Of a stretch of DNA of 64,000 nt, positions 1 to 10,029 are shown piece after piece (the first letter of the stretch is position 1; each line of letters starts with the position of its first letter). The position numbers were made by a program, and so were the translations under genes. Under the pieces are notes generated by a model, which saw nothing but the letters and a program-made list of their open reading frames with translations, was not told where the DNA came from and did no database searches. Source of the DNA: Nemertoderma westbladi (Eukaryota > Xenacoelomorpha > Nemertodermatida > Nemertodermatidae); the NCBI GenBank assembly GCA_032718475.1, contig JAUCBJ010007514.1:1-64000 (forward strand). Reading direction: 5' to 3'.

Positions 1-583
1 CGGATATTTACCAGTTATTAGTATCGGATGCCGAATTATTAATTTAGAGTCGTCCCTACAGGAAGTTCGAGTAAATCCTAAAGTTTCAGTTTCCTAATTT
101 CAGTAATTTCGGTTTTAGATTTCATTTTCAGTTTAATTCCAGTGTTCAGTATTAACTTCTTTATAGTATCTACCTAAGTGTAAGTCACTTACAATAGTGT
201 CCTTTATTTTGAATTAGATTTCATCTTAAATTTCATGATCAAATATCAGCAATGATTACGGCCGTAGATTTCAAGTTTAGACAAGAAGATAGATTTTGTC
301 CAAGATTACTTCTTATATTTTAACATTTTAACATAACAAAAATGTTCAAAATTATCATAAATAATAGTGGTTGCCCCCCTCCCCCCCTCCCCCCATACTA
401 CAGTATGGAGATCGGAATCAAGCAGAAATTTTGGAACCAATGAGAAGTAATGTAGAGAAATATAGAAATACTGTATCTGTACACCACATTATTAATAGGA
501 CCTACAGATCAATGTCATAAATCATCATGTTGTCTGTCGGTCGGTCTAATCTTTGGACGCTTATATCTCAGCAATGGCTTGGT
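1..583. other. no gene seen; pyrimidine-rich tract
   Basis: I see no coding stretch here. The segment is A+T-rich and contains a C-rich tract broken by single T residues at about 374-394. The stretch around 529-590, with short tandem TCGG units followed by a phrase ending in ATCTCAGCAATGG, resembles the start of a dispersed repeat also seen near 60150-60210, but I cannot set its limits. Confidence 0.4.
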
Positions 584-648
584 AATTTTTTTTTGAATTT
601 TTGTATGTGTGTTTACTAAACACACATACAAAAATTCAAAAAAAAATT
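584..648. repeat. palindromic hairpin, about 32-bp arms
   Basis: The left arm (584-615) and right arm (617-648) are reverse complements around a single central base. The core is GTGTGTTTA / TAAACACAC, flanked by GAATTTTTGTAT / ATACAAAAATTC and a T-run/A-run. It reads as a fold-back sequence, possibly the whole or centre of a small MITE. No target duplication is evident. Confidence 0.75.
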
Positions 649-679
649 AAATTTAAGTTTTAAATTTAAGAATTAGTAA

Positions 680-732
680 GTTCTAAAAATTTTGTCTACT
701 AAACACTGTTTAGTAGACAAAATTTTTAGAAC
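680..732. repeat. palindromic hairpin, 26-bp perfect arms
   Basis: The left arm 680-705 and right arm 707-732 are exact reverse complements around one base, with outer bases GTTCTAAAAATTTTG and inner bases TCTACTAAACA. It lies only 31 bp from the hairpin at 584-648 and shares the ACTAAACA theme, so the two may be parts of one fold-back element. Transcribed, it would form a long stem. Confidence 0.75.
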
Positions 733-1403
733 GTTTAGATAATTTTGATGTAGCATAATAAAAAATCAGGGCTGAACAGTGACCATGCCAAAACACAAGT
801 TACGTGACAACAGTAATCGTATGATAAAACTTTGATAATGTTTTTAATATTGTACGTTTCAGAGAATGGCTGCTCATAGGTAGATCGTCGATCTGCGCAC
901 TCTGACTCAGCGGAGGACGTTGATGGAGCGATGGAGGGAAGGTTCCTCGAAGCAAGGATCATGCACATAGTAACACCGGCGAAGAGATTTAACACTAAAA
1001 CCACCAAGGAGGGAGGATATTCCAAAAAGCCAAATTTGGGATATAATATGATGATATACTGTATTTAATGAAGTATTTCATTCCATATAATAATTGTTAT
1101 TGATTTAAATGTATGTAAACTAACAGGACGTCCAACAGACAGTTTTAGGAAATTATGCTTGAGTCGGATTTCAAAATGCTCTTATCGGTAAATGTTTTTA
1201 ATTAAAAGTATGCTTTTTTCCGGGTGTATATACTAAATTATGTTCATTTGTGTGAGTTCAGTATGTTTTGGTAACAAAATATTTTATATGTTTTCGTTTA
1301 TGAACAAAATTGTATTTTATACTATATAGCGCATTGACTGATTTCCGTTATTATTATGTCTTTAATGTTTAACTTTCACTTCAATTAATTTATATGGTTT
1401 TAG

Positions 1404-1683
1404 GGATTTGTCGACAGCGCAAACGTTCGCAGTAATAAACCATGGGAATGCCGAAAGCAATAGATTTTTTACCCGCGATGTTGGTATCGGGAAGGTAGTG
1501 GAGATCTGGGAGCCGACCTACCGCGGGAACAAATCCCAGGGAGTCATCCCCTTTGTTGAAGCGAACAGCCCTAGTACCATTGTGATAGAACCAACGGCAG
1601 TATGTCCGCCAAAGGAGATATCTCTTCATTCAGAAGAAGTCACGGGATTCAACATAAATATCCCGCAATTACAACTAGAAGGG
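1404..1683 (+). CDS. candidate internal exon, product unknown
   Basis: An open frame runs through the whole interval. It is preceded by an acceptor-like pyrimidine/AG (TATGGTTTTAG at about 1394-1404) and followed by a good donor (GGGGTAAGTT). The local GC content is clearly higher than its flanks. The encoded piece of about 90 residues includes ITVG-type mixed sequence such as FFTRDVGIGKVVEIWEPTYR and a proline/cysteine patch (TAVCPPKEISL). I recognise no family. It could equally be a fragment of a decayed transposon gene. No neighbouring exon was found on the same strand. Confidence 0.35.
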
Positions 1684-1789
1684 GTAAGTTCAAGAACGAA
1701 GTAGTTTAGTTAATTATAGTATTACATTCAGTATATAATCGTTATTTTACGATATGTATTAAGATAAAGGAGGAAAACTGGACGCAATA

Positions 1790-1990
1790 GAAATTCATCC
1801 CTCTCCAGGGTAAATTGGACGCAAATAACAGATGAATACTCTCAAAAATAAAACTGTTACCTGTTCTATTGAGTTTAGTTTATTGTTTTGGTTAAAATAA
1901 TGTGCCACAGTAACCTGCCCCTTTCCCTACATTGAGAACTTAACATTGATGCGGGATATTAATCCAGTTAGTCGGTCGGTCATGCCCTAT
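1790..1990. repeat. dispersed repeat, copy also at 40195-40335
   Basis: The stretch starting near CAGATGAATACTCTC and running through TTTATTGTTTTGGTTAAAAT and GTAACCTGCCCCTTTCCCT to GGGATATTAAT is repeated almost word for word at 40195-40335. Its central sentence is the reverse complement of the unit of the tandem array at 12764-13152. A single unit also occurs near 40608-40660, and a stub at 36661-36700. It is a mobile or transposon-carried minisatellite unit. Confidence 0.7.
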
Positions 1991-2480
1991 CGAAATTATT
2001 TAGTAAAACATGACTTGTATAATTTTTATAAATTGATTCTTCAATCCTTCCCTTTCCAGAATCCAATAGTCCCCGAGCGTTAAAGAAAAACTTTTGGAAA
2101 ATTAAATGATTATCTTCAATTTCCTATTATTAAAACTATATTATATATATTCGGGAGTAATAATATTAGGACTAAATACCCATTTCTTCAATTAAAATAT
2201 CGAGAAATATTTTTTGTAATTAACTTATTATTTATCTACAGTACATTATCATAATATTGCATTATGAGTCACTACTATATTACAATACAGTAGGCATATT
2301 ACCATATTACGATTTTTTACATGCAGAACCAGTTTCTCATTGTTATATAATACAGAATAACATTTTTAATGTGAATTTGAATTTCCCGCTGTCCCTCTGC
2401 AGTTATTTTATTATTATCAATACCATTGTATGATGCATTTGTTATTATTATTGTAAGCGGATTCAATTCCACTTCATTAC

Positions 2481-2830
2481 CCACCAGAAAATGGGATAGT
2501 GGCATTTTAGCAATATGTTGGAGATACGAGATTACCAATATTAATCTTGTATCAAAACCAACATTGGGGGGGGGGGGGGGGGGGGCAACACAAGCCCCGA
2601 CGCCACATGGAAAGGAAGGTTAGAGGTCAAACCACCTTGGAGGGAACACAGCTAGTAGAGGCTAGCAGCAGAGGGGAAACACTCCCTGAGAGTGCCAAGG
2701 TGACAAATAGCATAGTAGCCAATAGAGGGGAGGGAAGCATGTGATAGGGAGCAGGAAAGCATCAATTGGGTAGGAGGCCAAGGTAGAGTAGGAGGTGAAG
2801 CAATATTTAGTGTATCAATCATATATTATG
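2481..2830. repeat. 350-bp dispersed repeat, copy 1 (LTR-like)
   Basis: This shares an extended, colinear match with 14137-14488: CCACCAGAAAATGGGA at the left, AGATACGAGATTACCAATA, a long poly-G run, a purine-rich body (CACAGCTAGTAGAGGCTAGC), and GTATCAATCATATATTAT at the right. Both copies have the same orientation. The size and the downstream proline/serine/arginine-rich open stretch at about 2985-3270 would suit a solo LTR or LTR plus leader, but I see no TG...CA ends and no primer-binding site, so the class is open. Confidence 0.65.
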
Positions 2831-3337
2831 TCAGATTCTTGGATTGGTACATCAGTTGGTTATTCAGTTTAGTGCAGACCAGTAACAATTATTGACCATC
2901 ATCGGCACTATCATACCGGTATCTATTATATCTGTATTTCTGCCGTATTAATTGTGCTATCATTTTCTAACATCAAGAGACAACACCAAACTCTTATTGT
3001 TTTCTCCAACGGCCTCGGCCAAGCTGTTAGCACCATCCCAAAGCAGAACGGTGACGCATACTACAAATACCCGGTTGGGATCTCTGATCCCGTCACAGTC
3101 AACAGTCAGTGAGGCCGCGACGAGACGGTATCGGCCAGCGACGCTGGATTCGCCGACGAGGGACGATCCGGTAGCCCAAGCGGAGGGCGGCCGTCAACCA
3201 CGAGGGAGAAACGAGTCGACGCACGATGGTGGTCAGAGTACCGAAGTCGCCAGCCAGCCACAGTCAATATGACCCCCCCCCCCCCCCCCTGGTATTTGTA
3301 CAACATTTTATAGCCCGGTACCAATAGGGTTAAAGAT

Positions 3338-3926
3338 GAGAAGACACAATTTGAATTTAAATCAATTCTTATTGGTAGCATTGATGGTGGACATTGTATC
3401 AATGATACACAAAGGGTTGGGTTACTTTTTGACAAATTGGGACAGGTTGGTATAAAGGAAATACCTAATCGCAGCCCAGATGCAACATTTTTAGTACAAA
3501 GCAATATATTAAGTGTTGAGGAATACTGGAAATCTATCTCTATTTCCAGCAGGAAATGAAGCTGTTTTTATATTATGGAACAGTCAACGTGGTATATCAA
3601 CTTCTATAAAATCTGATGCACCACCAAGCAAAGAAATAACTCTAGGCACAAGTTGGAATGTTAATGTCTTGTTAAGTCACGGTACAGATATCGCTAATAA
3701 ATTTTGGGAGTTTTCCAATACTATTAAACCCATGCGAAGTGATGAGAATTCTGTACATAATCGGCACATATTTAATATTTGGACAATTGCTGTTTTTTCA
3801 AAAACTGAGGTTTTGGGTATACAAAATTATAGTGAGGAATACTTTCAGTATATGGGTGGAAAGCCAACTTTAAAATGCCATGAGCATAAATATCCTTTAA
3901 CTAGAGATATTTTAGCTTCTGGATAA
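3338..3926 (+). pseudogene. decayed coding remnant, family unknown
   Basis: One open frame covers about 3338-3560 and a second, shifted by one base, covers 3513-3926. The two join naturally around 3540-3560, so this looks like a single reading frame broken by a small indel. Visible text includes ILIGSIDGGHCIND, PDATFLVQSNILSVEEYWKS and NIWTIAVFSKTEVLGIQNYS. I do not recognise the family. It lies just upstream of, and in the same orientation as, the rolling-circle Rep remnant at 4144-5994 and may be its N-terminal part. A Cys/His-rich piece in another frame (about 3965-4060, RCPVQNCTAALCKTHW) lies between them. Confidence 0.4.
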
Positions 3927-4143
3927 AATGCAGTGTCAATACAAGAAATATTTTATGCAAACTCAAATCAGCACATAGAAGATGTCCAGTTCAAAATTGT
4001 ACTGCAGCCTTATGCAAAACGCATTGGACAGCTGCTGAAAATATTTTGGTTAATCAGCATCTAGATGGACCAGCTGAGGCTCAAAATGAACTAGGTTCAC
4101 AGTCTGATGACGATAGTCTCATGGGACAGAGTCAGATGAACAT

Positions 4144-5994
4144 ATGCCTGACTCTGAATTGGTTGACGAAGGTCTTACGAGACCAGAGACCATTGATGAA
4201 TTAGACTATGTGATGAATCCAGGAATTTTCGATCCCTTTCCAGAGGATGATATAGTTGACAGACATTATGCAATCCCCCAAACAGCAAGCAGTAACAGAT
4301 TTATACAGTTTGAAGGTGATTCCAACTATGGACCAGGACATGTTTTGCTTAATGCTGGTATTGGTTTGTTGCAACGTAAAGGAAGAATTTTGACTGGTGG
4401 TGCTATTGCAGAACGATTTTTACAAAACTTAGTTGCAACAAATACAACAAAGTCAGTTCCACTGATGTATCCAGAAGCCAACTTGTTTCCATCACTATTT
4501 TTCAGATTAGAGAAAGATGGCACTGCTATAGGCGCATTGCCACACCCATTATAGAATTCTGATAAATTTAATAAATCACATGGGTTTGCATCATTACATG
4601 ACGATTTGCCTGTCTGCATTTTAAGCGGTGATTTATTAACAGCCACCGACCCCAATTATTTATCATTTACTTTTGATGTGATGCTAAATGTACTATTAAA
4701 ATATGTTGATACACGATATATTTTGAAACGTGGTTGGGACCCTTTCAATCATCAATTCGACCAACACCAGTGATAGCCACTCGAAATCCTCTTGATTAGG
4801 TTAGCAGTAGGTTAAATGTTCAAGTGTTGTCTGCTTTAATTAAAAGGCGTGGGATAACGAAATATTTTTATACACATTCCTAGGCATGGATACACATGGT
4901 GTAAAGCCAATTTTTGAACAAGTTGATGATTTTACAAAATTTAAAGATCTTGAACATGAACCTTCGCATCTCGAATTTAAAAAATCTGTAACTGATGCAG
5001 CATTGGTTACATTAACCCGGGCTTGGCAGCGTAAAATTGAAAACCATTTTGACTATATTGAAAATTCTCATGAAGAGGTTTTGGGGCCAAAGCCCGAGAT
5101 ATGGCGCACCTGTGAATGGCAAGGTTACCGTGGTAATCAATGCCATGTTCATAGTTTGATATGGACAGATGACACTGATGATAAAGTTATAATGTCAATA
5201 ATTCGTGGTAGTACCAAGTCTATGATTTCAAATGATGAAGCTTTTGAATTTTATAAGTGTGGTCTTATAAAAGATCGTCATCATTTAGAATTTATTACTT
5301 CATGTTTTAATAGGCAATTTCATGATTGTAATAAGTCGGGATCCCGCTGCCAAAAAGTTAAAAAGGGCACTGATCAAACCTTTTGCGTTTCCATGACTAT
5401 GAACCATCAAATTATTGGGATTATAAACCAATTCCATTAAAGCATAGTGCTGATGCTGTCAAAGTATATCTTGCTATATGTCTTGCAATGGAACACCCAT
5501 ATGATCCCTATGGTGAGGGGCCTATTATGTTAGATCCCTTAAGAGCAGGTACCTATACATATGATAGCCTTCCAAATCAGAAATTTTCCCCCTGCAACCC
5601 CCGGCTGTTTGCTGCTACTTGTTCTAATGATAATTTATTAAGACTTGATAGTCGTGGCTGTGTTGACTATTGTACAAAATATAGTGCTCGTCAGGATGAA
5701 AAGGCAGAGATTATTATTAAAACTGGTCAAGAAAAAGATATAATGAAAACTAAAGTATTAGATCTGCATAATACAAAAATTACTTCTCAAGGAAACATAA
5801 AATCTAAGAATGTAGAAATGGAAACAAAAGGGAGAGTTGCACAAACTGGGCGGCTGATTGGCCTACCAGAAATGATTTGGCATTCTTTAAAATTCCCAAT
5901 TACTGTGGCAGGAATAGAATTCATTTTTATCCCTACAGTTCCACTAGAAAACCGAGGAGGGTTTTTAAGAAAATTGGATAAGGGTGCTCAATAG
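4144..5994 (+). pseudogene. Helitron/Helentron-type rolling-circle Rep remnant
   Basis: Three consecutive frames (4144-4554, 4886-5440, 5383-5994), plus an open piece at 4560-4770, read as one protein. The first resembles the Helitron-like N-terminal region (GPGHVLLNAGIGLLQRKG, then SVPLMYPEANLFPSLFFR). The second carries an HUH-type metal motif with flanks (CHVHSLIWTDD). The third carries a tyrosine patch typical of the Rep catalytic region (GCVDYCTKYSARQDEK), followed by LPEMIWHSL. Rep nicks and joins single strands during rolling-circle transposition. Stops at 4552 and 5438 and frame changes make it non-functional. No helicase domain follows; unrelated piggyBac sequence begins near 6120. 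It differs strongly from the Helitron at 59.4 kb, so it is a separate lineage. The family call is by motif and order only. Confidence 0.6.
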
Positions 5995-6119
5995 GGTGGG
6001 TCGAAAAAAACTTTTTTGCTCAAATTCGGTCGGGTTAGTGAAAAAAATGTGCCATTCCGGATAGAAATGTTATGTCGAAATTTTCATGCAAAAATTTCAA
6101 GTCCTTCTGGCTCCAACGG

Positions 6120-7915
6120 GGCGTCAAAATTTGGTAAAAAAAGATGGTACTTGTGCTAAGAAGTGGAAGGTAATCACTGTGGCTGAGATGAAGAATTTCA
6201 TCGGTCTAACTTTTCACATGGGTATCATCCGCAAACCAGATATCAGGTAAATAGTTTAATTTAAATTACCAGTACATACAGTATAAGCGATTTAGGATTG
6301 GGGTCTGAGAACTCTAACTGCTAACCAAAAGATGATGGTTTTAACCCTAATCGGAAACTGTGGCTAACCCTAATTAAAGCTGGTTTTGGCACATGGTAGG
6401 GAGAGGGAGAGTAGGGGCCCCCTACCCTCTAAATCCAATGGAAATATAAAATAAATGAATAAATAAAAAAATGAATAAATATAATTACAGAGGTGGTCAA
6501 CATTGTGATGTGGTCCAGTGTGGTCATTTACTATAGGAGGTATGTACAGTGTACACAGTAGCACACACTGCTGTTGTTTTTCGGCTACCGGTAGTGTAAA
6601 CTGTGTTTAATAAATACCGGTAAGTACCACACCTGCTTTTTTGGTGTTTGCTTCTGCTGTTCAATAAATCAATTTCAATTTCAGGTCGTACTGGGCGTTG
6701 GACACACTTATGGCAACACCCTTCTTTACCCAGCCAGGATCAATTAGTCGCGATCGATATTTACAAATCCTGAAGTTTATTCGATTTGCCAACCCAGACA
6801 ATGTTGACGTCACAGTGAGGGCCACCAGGGTGAACGAATTCCTCACCATCGTGAACGAGCTATTCAAGGTGTATACACCCCAGGTGAATCTTTCCCTGGA
6901 TGAGGCGTTGTTGCTCCACAAGGGTCGCCTTGGCTTTAAAATGTTCATCCGCACTAAACGGGCTCGGTTTGGCATCAAATCGTTTTTACTATGTGATGCG
7001 AGAGGATATGCCCTCAGTGCAAGAGTTTATTATGGTCGGGCGGCAGACATTCCCCAAGTGGATGAGACATCCTCGCTTAGCCACAGTGAGAATATTGTGG
7101 TACTATTACTTGATGATGCGGGACTCTTAGACAAGGGTTACATTTGCCACATAGACAACTGGTACAACAGTGTGCGATTGGCCGAGTACTTGCTTACCCG
7201 TTCTACTGGCATTCGTGGCACCATAAACCCTTCACGTGGAATACCTGGAGTGTTGGCTTCAATGAAGCAGAAGCCGATATCCACCACCTTCATGAGGAAA
7301 AACCACCTTCTCGCTATTAAGTTCACTGATAAGAGAGATGTGCATTTTCTATCGTCAGTTGATAAGGCTGACCACGTTGAGAAGTCTCGCCATGTTCGTG
7401 GGGGGGATGTGGTTTCATACAGGAAGCCAACACCCATCGACTTGTACAATAAGAACATGGGTGGAGTTGATCTTCAGGATCAGTTGATCGAATACTACAA
7501 CCCAGTTCGAAAATCCCAAGCTTGGTTTAAGAAAGTCGGATTCAACTTTTTCGCTCGGTTGTGTGTAAATGCATTTATTATGTATAAACTAGAAAAAAAC
7601 AAGAATGCTCACATGGTGGATGCTATGAAGGAGGCAATTAAATGGCTCACTCAGATTGTTGTGGAGACTCCACGCAAGCGGAAGAAATGTACGTATCAGG
7701 ATTCACTGCCTTCAACGTCATCTTCTCCTGCTCCACCAATTGTGGTTCACTGTATTGCGGAGATTCCACCAACTGCTACCGACGCAAAGCCCCGTAACCG
7801 TTGCCGCGAGTGTTACTCTAAGGGTATCCAAAAAAAGACCCGGTTTTATTGCCCTCAATGCCCCAATACACCGGCATTGTGCATGGCATGTTCAAAAAGT
7901 TACCACACAGCGTAA
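6120..7915 (+). pseudogene. piggyBac-type transposase, two exons, N-terminus missing
   Basis: Exon 1 ends at 6246 with MKNFIGLTFHMGIIRKPDI. Intron 6247-6684 has a GTAAAT donor and a TTTCAG acceptor, and exon 2 continues in phase (an AG|G arginine codon, then SYWALDTLM). The DDE domain is complete: Asp-Glu in LSLDEALLLHKGR (about residues 68-69 of the 405-codon exon-2 frame), Asp in HIDNWYNS (153) and Asp in NMGGVDLQDQ (258). A C-terminal cysteine-rich domain (CRECYSKG... CPQCPN... CMACSKSYH) ends the protein. This is the cut-and-paste transposase that targets TTAA. The first 130 or so residues expected in the family are not visible: upstream sequence is the tail of another element plus an interrupting repeat at about 6000-6110. 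I could not find terminal repeats. Either a decayed element or a domesticated gene with further 5' exons is possible; decay is more likely. Confidence 0.75.
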
Positions 7916-8078
7916 TTTCAACATACAAACTTTACTCTGAATCACCATAATATTTCTAAATATTTTATGCACTTATATTCACTTGGTATACAGTATACCG
8001 GTATTTGTTATATTGTAATGGCATTTTCATTTTTTTATAAATATAGCTGTACTTTTTATAAAATAAACTGGACAAATG

Positions 8079-8321
8079 TTGAATTCTACGTCATTCAATG
8101 GCCCATCAGAGCTGTTAGAAATTTATTAGGAATTCGTAATAAGAAACTGATCGGATTCTAACATATTTTGTCAGACAAACAAAAACATGACAGACAGACA
8201 GACAATATCAGAAGAACGGCTAATTGAATTAAGAAACTATTGTCAGATTCGAATTCCTCGACTTCGATTACCCAAAAAAGTGAATCTGTTTCACTTCAAA
8301 CACAATCCCAATATTTGACGA

Positions 8322-8353
<32 letters not shown>

Positions 8354-8660
8354 TATTGGCTGAACGGATAAATAATTTAATAATCTGAACCAATGTTTGA
8401 ATTCTACGTCATTCAGTGCCACTTGGGAGCTGTTAGATGTTTCTTAAGAATTCGTAATAACAAACTGATTAGATAGTAATATTTTGACAGACAGACATAA
8501 TAACATGACAGACAGACAGACAATATCAGAAGAACGGCTAATCGAATGAATAAGTTATTGTTAGATTCGAATTCCACGGCATTGATTACCCAAAAGGAGA
8601 TTCAGATTTCAGTTGAAACACAATTTTTCTATTTGACAGACAGACAGACAGACAGACAAC
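8079..8660. repeat. tandem duplication, period about 312 bp, with GACA tracts
   Basis: Two head-to-tail copies start at about 8079 and 8391, sharing TTGAATTCTACGTCATTCA, GAATTCGTAATAA, a GACAGACAGACA tract followed by ATATCAGAAGAACGGCTAAT, and a final GATTACCCAAAA. Further (GACA)n tracts lie at 8323-8350 and 8635-8660. The copies differ at many scattered sites, so the duplication is old. There is no coding potential. Confidence 0.7.
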
Positions 8661-8964
8661 AGACACATAAGGAAGGATAGGCTGTACAGAAAAACAGACT
8701 TCGGAAATGAAATCTACGGTAAAAACAACCTCATAATTGGGGAAACATAGATTATTTTGAAAGGAAGCAAGCCTGTGACATTTGTTGAAGTTTAAGAAAT
8801 ATTTTTATAATTTCATAAAATATATTCAGGTTCTGGAGGTACAAGATATTTTCCAATTCAGTACTAAAAGGGTTAACACTTGACTTCCCGTGGGAAAACA
8901 GACAGTGATTGAATTTATAATGTACTTTGCCATAACAAATTCACATAAAGTATTTTTTGTCGGG

Positions 8965-8986
8965 GGGGGGGGGGGGGGGGGGGGGG
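8965..8986. repeat. poly-G run
   Basis: An uninterrupted run of about 20 or more G. Comparable G or C runs recur about a dozen times in the window. The flanks (8700-9060) hold nothing else that I can interpret. Confidence 0.9.
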
Positions 8987-9169
8987 TGTTACACGTTGTG
9001 ACATAGGGGGGATGGTGGTGAAAAATCGGGAAAATTTACTTGACATACTTTATGAACGCCCCCTAAGTATTACCCCTTGGATCCATAACGTATTTCAAAT
9101 TTCAATATAACGGTAGCCCATCTGCCACCTAACTGTACGTTTGATTTTATTTTTGATAAAAAGTTTAGA

Positions 9170-10020
9170 AGTAGAAGGTACACCGTCACCAGCAACGTCG
9201 CCCTGTACCTGACCACCTCCAGCAGCTGGTGGTACGCAATCGCCCGCAACGTTACCAACGCCACCCTGGGCAGCTCCAGCGGCACCGAATCACCTGACTC
9301 GCGGCACCCGTATCACCGGTGTCACGGCCAACTGAATATGCCGCCGCTCGATTATGACGTTGTTTTTCACCGTTGCCGAAGATATATCTGGAATCACCGG
9401 CAGTGATGGGAGTTCACTGCCGGCACTCTGTCGGGGCTTCACCCAACCGACAACATACCAGCCACCGGCGTTGTTTACTCCCCCAATGGAATTCTAGACG
9501 AATTCGTCCAGTTGGTCAACGTCGACTTCTGGTAACGCTGTCAACGTGGTTGACAATGTCTCATCTGTTACAAACAACATTGTGAAGGCGCGGGAGCGAA
9601 GGGGCGCCATGGGTAGATTGATGAAGCCCGGGCCCGCTAGCTCCAGCTGCATAACCCAAATGCTGCTCGAAGCGCCGGTCATGCAGCATCAGCTCCCTGG
9701 CGAGCGGGAGTCGCACAGCGGACCCGGACAAGCGGCTCCCACAAACCCGAATGAAACTACCTCCAACGTCGACGCTATTGCGAAGCTGCTCATAGAACAG
9801 TCAATATATGACGACATCAAGGGAAATACCTGGAGGTCGACGGCACAGACCATCATGGGGACGACGACTTCGAGGGTCGACACAACCGGGAAACTCGTTT
9901 CTCCTTCGTAGTGAGGCTTAATGATGGCGACGTACGCCCCGATAGTTACGTCGCGCCGGAACGATAAGTAGTCCCCACCTCGGCCGCCATTCGTAAAACC
10001 AACGAGAACAACTTCCCTGT
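9170..10020 (+). pseudogene. GC-rich decayed coding block, family unknown
   Basis: Base composition rises sharply compared with both flanks, and meaningful-looking protein text appears in successive plus frames: TRITGVTAN and EDISGITGSDGSSLPALC around 9300-9440, IPATGVVYSPNGILDEFVQL around 9450-9530, SVTNNIVKARERRGAMGRLM around 9560-9630, and KYLEVDGTDHHGDDDFEG with FSFVVRLNDGDVRPDSY around 9830-9950. Frame changes about every 100-150 bp break it. I recognise no family. It may be an old transposon or viral-like coding relic, or a poorly sequenced exon. Confidence 0.35.
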
Positions 10021-10029
10021 TGTAACGCA

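Noticed and set aside
6001-6110. TGGGTCGAAAAAAACTTTTTT sequence as a transposon end
   Set aside because: It looks like the end of a small element between the Rep remnant and the piggyBac gene, but I found no matching inverted partner or duplication.
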